From Cytophagaceae bacterium (GTDB lineage: Bacteria > Bacteroidota > Bacteroidia > Cytophagales > Spirosomataceae), in NCBI GenBank assembly GCA_017984215.1, contig JAGOAA010000014.1, positions 1-49,692 of the forward strand: a stretch of DNA of 49,692 nt, given 5' to 3'. The notes beneath the pieces were generated by a model. The model made no database searches. It saw only the letters and a program-made list of their open reading frames with translations, and was not told where the DNA came from. Positions 14,455-23,422 of this stretch are shown here, piece by piece. Position 1 is the stretch's first letter; every line of letters begins with the position of its first letter. Made by a program: the position numbers and the translations under genes.

Positions 14455-16230
14455 TTATTCATACAATGCCAAAATAGCCTTTTCGTGTTTGGCATAAATC
14501 GCCTTGCGCTTCAACTTCAGCGTAGGTGTAATTTCACCATCCTGCACCGTGAATAAACGAGGTAATAAAACAAATTTCTTCACCTGTTCGTATTTCGCGA
14601 CAGAACCCATCGTTGACATAACCTCTTCCTCCAACTTCCGGAAAACATCTTTATTGTTAATCAGCTCTTCTGGCGTGCCTACAGGAATTCCGTGTTGTTT
14701 ACACCAAACGCCTAAAGCTGCAAATTCTGGAATAATCAATGCCGAAGGGAATTTTTGACCTTCACCTACAACCATGCATTGTTCGATAAACGCCGATTCT
14801 TTTAATTTATTTTCCACCAACTGGGGAGCAACATATTTACCACCCGATGTTTTGAAAATTTCCTTTTTACGATCCGTGATCTTCAAATACTTTCCATCCA
14901 CCATTTCACCGATATCCCCGGTGTGGAACCAACCGTCTTTATCAACCGCCTCGGCAGTCGCTTCCGGATTATTGTAATAACCCACCATAACAGAATCACC
15001 TCGCACACAAATTTCTCCATCCTCAGCTATTTTCAATTCCATGCTATCGACCAAAGTTCCCACACAACCGATTCGGAAATCCGGCGGGTTTACTTGTGAA
15101 ACAGAAATAACAGGGGAGGTTTCCGTTAAGCCATAACCTTCACTTACCGGAACACCAGCTGCCCAAAAAACACGCGATAATCGCGGTTGGAGCGCCGCAG
15201 ATCCCGAAGCTATTAATCGTACATTTCCTCCCAAAGCTTCACGCCATTTGCTGAAAATCAATTTCCGATAAACGGCTAATTTCATCGAGTCTACAAATCC
15301 CAATTTAACCATCGGATCATACTGTAAGCCAAATTCAATAGCACCGAAAAAGAGCTTGCGTTTGATACCTGTCAATTCATTTCCTTTGGCCAAAATTTTG
15401 TCATAAACTTTCTCCAATAAACGAGGTACCGAAGCAAACATCGATGGCTTGACTTCTTTAATGTTATCCGCAATAGTATCCATACTTTCCGCATAATATA
15501 CAGAGACGCCATAGGACATGTACATGTAAATATCAGTACGCTCGTAAATATGACAAAGTGGTAAAAAACTCAACGCTCGATCCGTCGGATATAAATCAAA
15601 AAACTTACCACGAATCAAGGCTTTTACGTTCGAGACAATATTGTGATGTGTCAACATCACACCTTTAGGCCGGCCAGTTGTACCCGACGTATAAATCAAG
15701 GTTAATAAATCACTTGGCTTTACCGCATCCTGTAAGGGTTTCAAAGGTGACCGATCTTGACCAAAACCAGCATCCTTTACATCTGTCCACATATCTGCCC
15801 CTTCGACCGGATCAAATGTGAAGACCTTTTTAATTTTACGATTTCCCTTAGAAGCTTCTTTGGCTTTCAAGTACAATTCTTCTCCCTCAACAAACACATA
15901 CTTCACCTCCGCATTCTCAAAAATGAATGCATAATCTTCAACCGTAATGGTTGGATACATCGGCACCGAAACCGCACCAATCAATTGAATGGCAAAATCG
16001 ATGAAATTCCATTCGGGTCTGTTGCCTGAAATAATGGCAATTTTATCACCTGGCTTAATCTTCAAGGCCAAGAGTCCTAAAGCCACATCCTGGATTGTCT
16101 CCAAGGTTTCTTCAGAACTATATTTCCGCCATTCACCATTTCGCTTCAAACAGAAAAGATCTGATTTCTGAAGCTGATCATAAATAGGCAATAAATCAAA
16201 TACGCGGGTGAAATTGGAAAATTCAAGCAT
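14455..16230 (-). CDS. Long-chain fatty acid-CoA ligase (AMP-forming)
   Basis: 591 residues of the ANL adenylating superfamily. The P-loop-like motif LIYTSGTTGRPKGVMLTH lies near residues 177-194, the adenine-binding GYGLTETSPV near 367, and the hinge region GWFHTGDIGE and KITDRKKEIFKTSGGKYVAP near 430-470 holds the conserved Asp, Arg and catalytic Lys. No membrane segment is seen, so it is cytoplasmic or peripheral. It activates fatty acids to acyl-CoA for breakdown or lipid synthesis. The gene stands alone, pointing away from the replication origin on its right. A TAACTTTG box (16257-16264, minus strand) lies 26 bases before the start and could be its -7 element. Confidence 0.92.
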   Translation of the reverse strand: MLEFSNFTRVFDLLPIYDQLQKSDLFCLKRNGEWRKYSSEETLETIQDVALGLLALKIKPGDKIAIISGNRPEWNFIDFAIQLIGAVSVPMYPTITVEDYAFIFENAEVKYVFVEGEELYLKAKEASKGNRKIKKVFTFDPVEGADMWTDVKDAGFGQDRSPLKPLQDAVKPSDLLTLIYTSGTTGRPKGVMLTHHNIVSNVKALIRGKFFDLYPTDRALSFLPLCHIYERTDIYMYMSYGVSVYYAESMDTIADNIKEVKPSMFASVPRLLEKVYDKILAKGNELTGIKRKLFFGAIEFGLQYDPMVKLGFVDSMKLAVYRKLIFSKWREALGGNVRLIASGSAALQPRLSRVFWAAGVPVSEGYGLTETSPVISVSQVNPPDFRIGCVGTLVDSMELKIAEDGEICVRGDSVMVGYYNNPEATAEAVDKDGWFHTGDIGEMVDGKYLKITDRKKEIFKTSGGKYVAPQLVENKLKESAFIEQCMVVGEGQKFPSALIIPEFAALGVWCKQHGIPVGTPEELINNKDVFRKLEEEVMSTMGSVAKYEQVKKFVLLPRLFTVQDGEITPTLKLKRKAIYAKHEKAILALYE

Positions 16231-16256
16231 GATTTAAGTTTGTTGGTAATGAATAT

Positions 16257-16264
16257 CAAAGTTA
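16257..16264 (-). promoter_or_regulatory. Probable -7 box of the acyl-CoA ligase gene
   Basis: TAACTTTG on the minus strand fits TAnnTTTG and lies 26 bases upstream of the ATG. No TTTG is visible at the expected -33 distance. Confidence 0.4.
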
Positions 16265-16319
16265 ACAAAAGAGCCTCTTGATTTGCACTTTTGTACGATT
16301 TTTTTGTACCAAAGAGTTC

Positions 16320-16740
16320 TTTGTCCACAAGTTATCCACAATGAGGGGGGTATTAATATGCTATTTTATCTAAAAAATAATTTTATATTAAATAAAATAT
16401 CAAAAAAGCATTAAAAGTAGCACACCCCACCAGCGTAAATTCCTTTTTCTTCTTTTATCCACACATATAAATTAAAAAAAAAAAAACTTTTTAAAATCTT
16501 TTCTTTGTTTCTCTTTGTTGTTCTATGTGGATATGTTGATAAGTCTAAAATTGATTTGTAATACCCTATTAATCAGCACGATGCTATTTCAAATTCTTTT
16601 ATTCTTATGTGGATAAGATTTCTTGATCGCGTGGATAAGTATGGACTTATACACATTCTCCACAGGGTATGTTATTTTATCCACATTCGTCCACATAGAT
16701 TGTGGATAAAATGGGGGTTTATTGGGTACTTATCAACACA
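16320..16740. other. oriC: Chromosomal replication origin (oriC)
   Basis: Exact TTATNCACA DnaA boxes occur at 16332-16340, 16455-16463, 16647-16655 and 16677-16685 on the plus strand, and at 16608-16616 and 16701-16709 on the minus strand. One-mismatch boxes lie at 16321-16329, 16526-16534, 16534-16542, 16630-16638, 16656-16664 and 16730-16738. The densest cluster is 16600-16740. To its left, 16345-16500 is extremely AT-rich, with an A13 run (16474-16486), and fits a DNA-unwinding element. Gene direction diverges around the site overall, mnmG lies 2.5 kb away and two parS sites follow at 21.1 and 22.7 kb. The last box overlaps the end of the neighbouring gene. Confidence 0.93.
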
Positions 16741-18341
16741 TCTGTAATCTGGAAATTAGCCTTCAGTTTTATCTTTCCTGGGAAGAAATAAATCGCCTCC
16801 GGTTTTTCTTTCGTTTTAAAGTTGCCTAAATCCCAAACGCCGTTTCCGTTGCGATCCTCAATGGCACGTAACTCATATAAACCTGGTTCCACGTGTTGAA
16901 AAAGGAAGGAATTTAATCCAGTTTGTTGATAAGCTAAGACCTTCGTATCCGATTTGATTAATTGAAAAATATGTTTGCCTTCAGGCGATTTGATTTGACC
17001 TGAAATACTTCCATAATTTTCTAAATCTTGAAATTCAAACGACTGTGCAAAAGTTTGCGAGGAATCTTTTTCTACGCTCACAAACGCGTGTTTAGAAAAT
17101 TTCAAATCAAATTTCGTACGTAAGGGTAGATATGATTTTTGAATACTTAATTCATTGACAAAGCTATTCCAACGATAGGCCTCGTCTGGCAGTTGCATTT
17201 CTTCATCTGGGCCCGTTACAAATGATATGGCTTTCGTGTTGATTAAAGCTATTGGTTTAGGGAATTTGATAACGATTGAATCCTCGGGACTTAACAGGTG
17301 ATTGCTGGCTGGCAAAACTTCAATACGCAAGGGTGCATTAACGACTTTTTCCTTTTTATTCGGCTCACGGAATTTTAATTTTAAGGATAAGGTCGCAATC
17401 CGATTTAGGGAATCCGTTACGGTTGCCGTTATACGTACTGTATCTTGATGTTCCACGTTGCCTACATAGAAACGTAAATTACGATTCGACTCAATTTGAT
17501 ATGCCAACGTTTTTGGTTCGATATCAATTCGCTTTACACCTCTCGATAATTCATATAAGACGGTTTTTGCCGTGCTCGTCGTCTTACTGATTTTCAAAGG
17601 ATCTTGATTCTGTAGCGCGATTTTAAAATCCTGCGTTTGGCTTTTCGTTAAGTCAATGTAGTTTTCGGTGATGAAATCAACAGGCTCTTTATTCGAATTG
17701 TAGACCAAATTATTGTTGATATCATGAAATGCCGCCATGTAATATTTGCCAGCTGCAATATTCTCAATTTGGTAATTCCCAGAAGTATCTGTTTTGGTAA
17801 AGTAATAAGGCTTGGCTTGATCGATGCGCAGTGTATCGGTGAAGGGATATAGGCCAACCAAAATCGATTCAAGTTTTTTATTTGTCTCCAAATGCTTCAC
17901 TTGGCCGCTGATTTGCAAGGAATCTATGTCGGAGCCAGAACTAAATACAAGCTTAATATTTTTACCAATATTACGTTCCGACATATCTTCAATCGCATTT
18001 CTAAAATTGAATGTGTAAGTCGTGTTTTGATGAAGCGTAGAATCTAATACCAAGGTTACACCCGTCGGGCGAATCCTTGTTTCATATGTTCCCACATTGG
18101 GAGTTATCAACAATTCTTGATTCAAATTTCGAATATTCACATATTCATTGAAATTCAGCTCAACTTTTTTGCCTGTATAGTTTTTGCTTTTGTTAAGCGG
18201 AATGCTGCTAACAATTTTAGGGGCCAAGGTATCTTTCTTCCCGCCTGGAGGACTTGCCGTTTGTGCACAGCGCTGGAACATGCTCAAACTAAGGAACAGG
18301 ATAAATGTAGCGAATGCGAGTTTGTGCAAGAATTTAGGCAT
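16719..18341 (-). CDS. Probable lipoprotein with bacterial Ig-like domain (SbsA-Ig type)
   Basis: 540 residues from the ATG ending at 18341. An earlier ATG at 18392 would lie well inside the upstream methyltransferase gene. The N-terminus MPKFLHKLAFATFILFLSLSMFQRC is a signal sequence ending in Cys, followed by QTASPPGGKKDTLAPK. The C-x-Q-x-PxGGxKD pattern before DTLAPKIVSS is typical of Bacteroidota lipoproteins, though the residues before Cys (FQR) are a poor lipobox. An Ig-like domain begins at about residue 40 (PLNKSKNYTGKKVELNFNEYV), and a carboxypeptidase-regulatory-like stretch (DTSGNYQIENIAAGKYYMAAFHD) lies near 200. Function is unknown, and it is probably anchored at the cell surface or periplasm. 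It overlaps the methyltransferase gene by 8 bases and ends inside the oriC DnaA-box cluster. Confidence 0.8.
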   Translation of the reverse strand: MPKFLHKLAFATFILFLSLSMFQRCAQTASPPGGKKDTLAPKIVSSIPLNKSKNYTGKKVELNFNEYVNIRNLNQELLITPNVGTYETRIRPTGVTLVLDSTLHQNTTYTFNFRNAIEDMSERNIGKNIKLVFSSGSDIDSLQISGQVKHLETNKKLESILVGLYPFTDTLRIDQAKPYYFTKTDTSGNYQIENIAAGKYYMAAFHDINNNLVYNSNKEPVDFITENYIDLTKSQTQDFKIALQNQDPLKISKTTSTAKTVLYELSRGVKRIDIEPKTLAYQIESNRNLRFYVGNVEHQDTVRITATVTDSLNRIATLSLKLKFREPNKKEKVVNAPLRIEVLPASNHLLSPEDSIVIKFPKPIALINTKAISFVTGPDEEMQLPDEAYRWNSFVNELSIQKSYLPLRTKFDLKFSKHAFVSVEKDSSQTFAQSFEFQDLENYGSISGQIKSPEGKHIFQLIKSDTKVLAYQQTGLNSFLFQHVEPGLYELRAIEDRNGNGVWDLGNFKTKEKPEAIYFFPGKIKLKANFQITDVLISTQ

Positions 18342-19218
18342 GTTCAAAAATATAGATATTACTTGAATAATTCCCAGTTTTAAAATAGGCAAGCATGTTC
18401 GACCAAAGACCTATGAAAAACGAGGCTACCAACTTTTTGCTCCCGGTCTTGTATTCATGACTCAAGAGCGCAATGTAAAAACTATCGAATAGCTGGCCGC
18501 GCTGTTTAGCTAATTTAAACCCATGGTTTTTTGCCAGGGATTGGATTGTCTCTGGATTGAAATGATAGATGTGGCGTGGAACATCGTAAGCCGCCCAAAA
18601 CTCCTTAAAATAAGCCGCATCAAAGGAATTCGAGTTTGGCAACGCGAGCAACAACTTCCCGTTCGGTGTGATGCGCTTTTTGAAGAAGTCGAAATAGGCG
18701 TCAATTTCATACACGTGTTCCAGAACATGCCACAAACTGATTAGTTCAAATTGCGGTTGATCTGGAATTGCCGTTAAATTTGGATAGATGTTTTGTCCTG
18801 TTAATGAAGCAGCACGTGCCGCCGTATCAGGATCTAATTCCATCCCAAAAGTATTCCACCCACGTTGCTGACATGCATGTAAAAAGTGTCCGTTTCCGCA
18901 ACCTATATCCAATAGGTTTTTTGTTCCTTGTTGGTCGCCTTGGATTAGATTCGTTTTTTGTTTTAACGTGATATTACGAACCGCATGGTAAAGTTTGTTG
19001 ATGAATCCTTTTTGCGTGTTGCTGTGCGAAATGTAGTTCTCTGATTTATAAAAATAGCCTGCTTGTTCTGCTTCGGGTCTTGGATTTGTAAACAACAAAT
19101 CACAAGCTGCGCATTGAACAATGTCAAATGTATTTTGAGATACCGTGTAATCCTTCGCCTGCAAAACACGTGTCATTTTTTGTCCTCCACACGCTGGACA
19201 GTTTTTCAGTGTTTCCAT
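18334..19218 (-). CDS. Class I SAM-dependent methyltransferase with N-terminal zinc ribbon
   Basis: 294 residues. Cys pairs C7-x2-C10 and C36-x2-C39 suggest an N-terminal zinc-binding knuckle. The SAM-binding motif LLDIGCGNGHFL is at residues 102-113, followed by the acidic residue in GMELD, and SLWHVLEHV serves as motif IV. This arrangement is common in sugar or small-molecule methyltransferases (Methyltransf_13/23 type) found near polysaccharide genes. The substrate is not known. It starts two bases after the mnmG stop codon and overlaps the next gene by 8 bases, so it is part of the yraN-ybeY-mnmG operon. Confidence 0.82.
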   Translation of the reverse strand: METLKNCPACGGQKMTRVLQAKDYTVSQNTFDIVQCAACDLLFTNPRPEAEQAGYFYKSENYISHSNTQKGFINKLYHAVRNITLKQKTNLIQGDQQGTKNLLDIGCGNGHFLHACQQRGWNTFGMELDPDTAARAASLTGQNIYPNLTAIPDQPQFELISLWHVLEHVYEIDAYFDFFKKRITPNGKLLLALPNSNSFDAAYFKEFWAAYDVPRHIYHFNPETIQSLAKNHGFKLAKQRGQLFDSFYIALLSHEYKTGSKKLVASFFIGLWSNMLAYFKTGNYSSNIYIFEHA

Positions 19219-19220
19219 AT

Positions 19221-21083
19221 TTAGCGACCCATGAATAAAAGTAAAATAGAAACGTCGGCGGCAGAAACGCCCGAGATTCGACTTGCCTGTCCGATCGTTT
19301 GTGGACGAATGGACTTCAGCTTGATCCGCGATTCTGTCGACAAGGTTTTAATTTTGTCATAATCGAAGTTGGCAGGAATCGCCAAATCTTCCATGCTCTT
19401 CATCTTGTTTACCATCAAGCGTTCTTTCTCGATATAGCTTTCGTACTTGACGATAATTTCGACTTGTTCAATTACTTCTTGTGAATAAGTTGCCTTAATG
19501 CTCTGGCCAATTTCGTGCTGAAGAATTTGCTCAAAACTTAAGTCGGAGCGCTTCAACAAATTGATCAGCGGAGCCCCCTCCTTCAGCGTCGCTGTCCCTT
19601 GGCTTTGCAACCAATCGTTTATTTCGGCAGGTTTTACTTTGGTCGTCTGTATGGTTTCAATTAACGCTGCGACCTGATCCTTCTTATTTAAATACGTATC
19701 CAAACGCTCTTGTGTTGCCAAGCCTAAGCCAAAGCCTTTTTCGGTTAGGCGTTCATCAGCATTGTCTTGTCTCAGCAAGGTTCTAAACTCTGCGCGTGAC
19801 GTAAACATACGATAAGGCTCATCCGTACCCTTGTTGATTAAATCGTCAATCAGAACCCCAATGTAAGCCTCCGATCTCGACAAAGTAAATGGCTCTTTCT
19901 TGTGTGCTTTTTGGTGCGCATTGATACCTGCCATTAAACCTTGGCAAGCCGCTTCCTCATAGCCTGTTGTACCGTTAATTTGTCCTGCAAAGTATAAACC
20001 CGAAACACGTTTGGTTTCCAAGGTCGCGTTCAATTGCGTCGGCGGGAAATAATCGTATTCAATGGCATAGCCTGGTCGGAACATTTTCGCATTTTCAAAA
20101 CCCGGGATCAACCGGATTGCTTCAAACTGTATGTCTTCGGGCAGGGAAGTCGAGAATCCATTCACATAAATTTCAACGGTATTCCAACCTTCGGGTTCAA
20201 CGAAAATTTGGTGCGAATCTTTGTCGGCAAAACGATTGATTTTATCTTCTACGGATGGGCAATAACGCGGACCCAATCCTTTGATGCGCCCCGCGAACAT
20301 GGGACTTCGATCAAAGCCTTTGCGTAAGACTTCGTGTACTTTTTCGTTCGTATGTGTAATCCAACAAGAGCGCTGTTCTTGAATGGCCGACTTGGATAAG
20401 TATGAAAATGAACTTGGGTTCTCATCGCCTTTTTGTTCTTCCATTTTGGAATAATCCAAACTACGACCGTCCACACGCGGGGGTGTTCCGGTCTTCATCC
20501 GACCCGCCTCAAATCCCAATTGGATCAGCTGTTCCGTGATACCTCCTGCCATGGGTTCGGCCATGCGCCCACCCCCAAATTGCTTTTCTCCAATGTGTAT
20601 CAATCCATTTAAAAATGTGCCGTTTGTTAACACGACCGTTGGCGCAAAATACTGCATACCTAAGCGGGTATTCACACCCTTTACTTCGTCGTTTTCAACA
20701 ATCAATCCTTCCACGGAGTCTTGCCAAAAATCGACATTGGCATTTTGTTCTAACGCCCAACGCCACTCTTCTGCAAATCGTGCTCTGTCCGACTGGCACC
20801 TTGGGGACCACATGGCTGGACCCTTCGAACGGTTTAACATGCGAAATTGAATCATCGTTTTGTCTGAAATAATTCCAGACATCCCGCCTAGTGCATCAAC
20901 CTCGCGAACGATTTGGCCCTTCGCCACACCCCCCATCGCTGGGTTGCATGACATCTGCGCAATCGTTTGCATGTTCATTGTAATCAGCAAAACCTTCGAG
21001 CCCATTTGTGCTGCTGCGTGTGCCGCTTCACAGCCCGCATGCCCCGCTCCTACTACGATTACATCATATGAATTCTGCATCAT
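19221..21083 (-). CDS. mnmG: tRNA uridine 5-carboxymethylaminomethyl modification enzyme MnmG (GidA)
   Basis: 620 residues, the full family length. It has an FAD-binding Rossmann motif [12 protein letters not shown] (residues 10-21), the downstream signature [20 protein letters not shown] near 46-65, [10 protein letters not shown] near 200 and [18 protein letters not shown] near 366. With MnmE it installs the cmnm5 group on wobble uridine 34 of several tRNAs. The start may be either of two consecutive ATG codons. The gene lies 2.5 kb from oriC, a placement seen widely in bacteria. A parS site occupies the 29-base gap to ybeY upstream. Confidence 0.97.
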   Translation of the reverse strand: MMQNSYDVIVVGAGHAGCEAAHAAAQMGSKVLLITMNMQTIAQMSCNPAMGGVAKGQIVREVDALGGMSGIISDKTMIQFRMLNRSKGPAMWSPRCQSDRARFAEEWRWALEQNANVDFWQDSVEGLIVENDEVKGVNTRLGMQYFAPTVVLTNGTFLNGLIHIGEKQFGGGRMAEPMAGGITEQLIQLGFEAGRMKTGTPPRVDGRSLDYSKMEEQKGDENPSSFSYLSKSAIQEQRSCWITHTNEKVHEVLRKGFDRSPMFAGRIKGLGPRYCPSVEDKINRFADKDSHQIFVEPEGWNTVEIYVNGFSTSLPEDIQFEAIRLIPGFENAKMFRPGYAIEYDYFPPTQLNATLETKRVSGLYFAGQINGTTGYEEAACQGLMAGINAHQKAHKKEPFTLSRSEAYIGVLIDDLINKGTDEPYRMFTSRAEFRTLLRQDNADERLTEKGFGLGLATQERLDTYLNKKDQVAALIETIQTTKVKPAEINDWLQSQGTATLKEGAPLINLLKRSDLSFEQILQHEIGQSIKATYSQEVIEQVEIIVKYESYIEKERLMVNKMKSMEDLAIPANFDYDKIKTLSTESRIKLKSIRPQTIGQASRISGVSAADVSILLLFMGR

Positions 21084-21092
21084 CTTATTTTA

Positions 21093-21108
21093 TGTTTCAC
21101 GTGGAACA
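21093..21108. promoter_or_regulatory. parS: parS (ParB-binding site), intergenic
   Basis: TGTTTCACGTGGAACA is the reverse complement of TGTTCCACGTGAAACA, which fits the conserved parS consensus TGTTNCACGTGAAACA exactly. It lies in the short gap between ybeY and mnmG, 4.4 kb from oriC. Confidence 0.93.
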
Positions 21109-21112
21109 CGTT

Positions 21113-21523
21113 TTATCTTTTTGCCAAATAATAATTTTCCTTACTCGTCATCAATTCTTTATCGGCCTTCGCCTTATCCTTATAGCCACACAAGTGCAAC
21201 AATCCGTGCACCATGACGCGCTGCAATTCGCTGCTCTCGGTTCCGAATTTTGCAGCGTTTTCTAGGATTCGATCATAAGAAATGAAGATATCCCCTTCAA
21301 TGATTTTGGCGTCATCCGAATTGTCAAATGTCACGATGTCCGTATAGGTGTCGTGTTGTAAATAATTCTGGTTGATCTCCAATAGATAGCTGTCGGAGCA
21401 AAAAACATAATTTAACTCGCCAATCTTTTTTTGCTCTTCTTTCGCAACCGCTTGTAGCCATTGCTTGTGCTTGATTTTGTCTTGCAGCTTGAAAGAAACA
21501 TCTTCTGTGTGGAAACTGATCAT
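21113..21523 (-). CDS. ybeY: Endoribonuclease YbeY (rRNA maturation factor)
   Basis: 136 residues, a normal length. The metal site is HGLLHLCGYKD, giving H106, H110 and D116. In most YbeY proteins the third ligand position is His (GYDH), so this is a Bacteroidota-type variant with Asp. A supporting motif YTDIVTFDNSDDAKIIEGDIFIS reads as two adjoining blocks near residues 60-82. YbeY takes part in 16S rRNA 3'-end processing and ribosome quality control. It lies between yraN (22-base gap) and mnmG in one leftward operon. Confidence 0.93.
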   Translation of the reverse strand: MISFHTEDVSFKLQDKIKHKQWLQAVAKEEQKKIGELNYVFCSDSYLLEINQNYLQHDTYTDIVTFDNSDDAKIIEGDIFISYDRILENAAKFGTESSELQRVMVHGLLHLCGYKDKAKADKELMTSKENYYLAKR

Positions 21524-21545
21524 ATTCGTTTATTAAACCGCGAAT

Positions 21546-21899
21546 TTACGAAAAAGCATCCTCGAAATGCTCTATTTTAACAGCTTGTGGAAAAAAAGTA
21601 ATGGAAATTGAGTCAAACTGTATTTCTCCGTGCCATTTTTCTTCCAACTGAAAGCTTTCGGCGGCTTGGTGATAGCGCCGAATCTTACCCTTTCCGATTT
21701 GTTCTTCGGGTTCTCCGTAGCGCATCGACCGCTTTGATTTGATTTCAATGAAGTATAATCGGTGGCTTTTCTGCGCCACAATATCTACTTCCGCTTGCCC
21801 ACTTCGGTAGTTTTTGTCTCGTATGAAATACCCCCTTTTGCGTAAAAAATCAGTTGCCAGATATTCCGCCTTTTTTCCTAGTCTTAAATGTTTCGCCAT
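21546..21899 (-). CDS. YraN-family endonuclease-like protein (UPF0102)
   Basis: 117 residues from the ATG ending at 21899. A longer start at 21971 is rejected because the family begins with an LGKKAEYLATDFLRKRGY helix, and the extra part would overlap the lipB promoter and start. The restriction-endonuclease-like core is visible: GQAEVDIVAQ (E and D ligands near residues 34-36) and FIEIKSKR (the E-x-K element near 51-58). The family is nuclease-like, perhaps a Holliday-junction-related enzyme, and its role is unsettled. It is the first gene of the leftward operon and is divergent from lipB. Confidence 0.85.
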   Translation of the reverse strand: MAKHLRLGKKAEYLATDFLRKRGYFIRDKNYRSGQAEVDIVAQKSHRLYFIEIKSKRSMRYGEPEEQIGKGKIRRYHQAAESFQLEEKWHGEIQFDSISITFFPQAVKIEHFEDAFS

Positions 21900-21904
21900 T
21901 CTTG

Positions 21905-21912
21905 TATATTTG
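21905..21912 (+). promoter_or_regulatory. Probable -7 box of lipB
   Basis: TATATTTG fits TAnnTTTG and lies 57 bases before the lipB ATG, just past the divergent yraN start. No TTTG is present 19-21 bases upstream, so the assignment is moderate. Confidence 0.4.
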
Positions 21913-21969
21913 CTTTCCCAAAAGAACTCGTTTCTTGGGGGCTTACATAACAGTAACTTGATAATCTCC

Positions 21970-22719
21970 ATGCCAAATAAAAATGTCCAATTTGTTGATT
22001 TAGGGCTTGTGCCTTACAAGGAGACATGGGATCTACAAGAGTCCTTGATGGCACATACGGCGACGATTAAATTAGGGAATCGAAATCTCGCCGAGACAGA
22101 TGTGAGCGCCACCCCAAACTTTCTTTTGTTCTGCGAACACCCACATGTTTACACCTTGGGTAAGAGTGGCGATGAATCTCATTTGTTGATGCAAGAATCA
22201 TTTTTGCATACGATTGGTGCAAGCTTTTTCAAGATTAATCGGGGCGGCGATATTACGTATCATGGGCCAGGCCAACTGGTTGGCTACCCCATTTTTGATT
22301 TAGAAAACTTCTTTACTGATATCCATTTGTATCTCCGCATGTTGGAGGAAGCGATTATACGCACCTGTGCACATTATGGTTTAATTGCGGGGCGCATCGA
22401 AGGCCTAACAGGTGTTTGGATAGATCCTGAATCGGATAATCCGCGGAAGATTTGCGCTTTTGGCGTGAAAGCGTCTCGCTGGATTAGCATGCATGGTTTC
22501 GCTTTAAATGTTAATACAGACCTCTCCTACTTTGGTCACATTGTGCCTTGTGGAATTGCCACGAAGGGCGTAACCTCCTTGCAACAGGAACTTGGTCGCG
22601 AGGTTGATCAAGCCGAGGTCAAACTTCTTGTGTTGGCCAACCTTCAAGAGCTTTTCCAATTCAACCCCGAACATGTTTCACGTGAAACACTGCCTAAGCC
22701 CGAAATAAATGAACTTTAA
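21970..22719 (+). CDS. lipB: Octanoyltransferase LipB
   Basis: 249 residues from the ATG at 21970. An upstream in-frame start at 21814 is rejected because it runs through yraN. The family signature RGGDITYHGPGQLVGYP is at residues 91-107. The acyl-thioester cysteine is C194 in IVPCGIATKGVTSL, and the partner lysine is K167 in AFGVKASR. LipB moves octanoyl groups from acyl carrier protein to lipoyl domains of 2-oxoacid dehydrogenases and the glycine cleavage H protein. Its 3' end encodes HVSRET with the perfect palindromic parS site, and the last 11 bases overlap the next gene. Confidence 0.96.
   Translation: MPNKNVQFVDLGLVPYKETWDLQESLMAHTATIKLGNRNLAETDVSATPNFLLFCEHPHVYTLGKSGDESHLLMQESFLHTIGASFFKINRGGDITYHGPGQLVGYPIFDLENFFTDIHLYLRMLEEAIIRTCAHYGLIAGRIEGLTGVWIDPESDNPRKICAFGVKASRWISMHGFALNVNTDLSYFGHIVPCGIATKGVTSLQQELGREVDQAEVKLLVLANLQELFQFNPEHVSRETLPKPEINEL
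22674..22689. promoter_or_regulatory. parS: parS (ParB-binding site), inside lipB
   Basis: TGTTTCACGTGAAACA is the fully palindromic form of the parS consensus. It lies within the coding sequence near the C-terminus of LipB, 1.58 kb from the first parS and 6 kb from oriC. Confidence 0.95.
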
Positions 22720-23422
22720 AAACACGCTATTTCTTGATATTGAAACCGTGTCAGGAGAATCCGATTTTTCCCGAATATCGGAGCGGATGCAAGAATTCTG
22801 GCTAAAAAAAGCGAAGAGTTTATATAATGTTGATGCATTGAGCCTGGAGGATCTATATGCCGACCGTGCCGCATTGTTTGCAGAATTTGGTCGGGTGATC
22901 GTGATAGGTATGGGGTTTTTGTATGTCAACAAAGACCAGCAACTTAGCTTAAAGGTCAAAACAATTGCACATCATGACGAAAAAGAGCTTCTCAAGGAGT
23001 TTTCTGCCTTTATCAATAAGACATATAAGTCGAAAGAATTGACGTTGGTCGCACACAATGGAAAGGAGTTTGATTTTCCGTATTTGTGTAGAAGAATGTT
23101 GGCAAATAATCTCGAAATTCCTAAAGCGCTACAAGTTCAGGGTAAAAAACCATGGGAAATCATTCATCAGGATACGATGGAAATGTGGCGCTTTGGTGAC
23201 CGCAAAAACTATACTTCGCTGGAGTTACTTGCTGAAATGATGGGAATCGACGGAGCTAAATCAGATCTTTCTGGGGATCAGGTACACGATGTATACTATA
23301 AGGAGGGTAATTTGGGGCGTATTGAAGCCTATTGCATGGAGGATGTGATTGTGGTGGCCCAACTTTATTTACGGTTTCACTTTATGAACCTCGTTGAGCC
23401 ACACAACATACAAAAACTATAG
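22709..23422 (+). CDS. Predicted 3'-5' exonuclease, PolB-like DEDD family
   Basis: 237 residues. DEDD exonuclease motifs are visible: Exo I LFLDIETVSG (D10, E12), Exo II LVAHNGKEFDFPYLCRRM near 112-129, and Exo III YCMEDVIVVAQLYLRF near 208-223. The metal-binding acids D10, E12, D121 and D212 are therefore all present. There is no polymerase domain, so this is a stand-alone 3'-5' exonuclease whose DNA or RNA substrate is not known. It overlaps lipB by 11 bases and is probably co-transcribed with it. It converges with the acetyltransferase gene, overlapping it by 6 bases. Confidence 0.85.
   Translation: MNFKNTLFLDIETVSGESDFSRISERMQEFWLKKAKSLYNVDALSLEDLYADRAALFAEFGRVIVIGMGFLYVNKDQQLSLKVKTIAHHDEKELLKEFSAFINKTYKSKELTLVAHNGKEFDFPYLCRRMLANNLEIPKALQVQGKKPWEIIHQDTMEMWRFGDRKNYTSLELLAEMMGIDGAKSDLSGDQVHDVYYKEGNLGRIEAYCMEDVIVVAQLYLRFHFMNLVEPHNIQKL

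Noticed and set aside
21814-21969. 52-codon N-terminal extension of lipB
   Set aside because: It runs antisense through yraN and lies upstream of the lipB -7 box. Family members start at the MPNKNVQFVDLG level.
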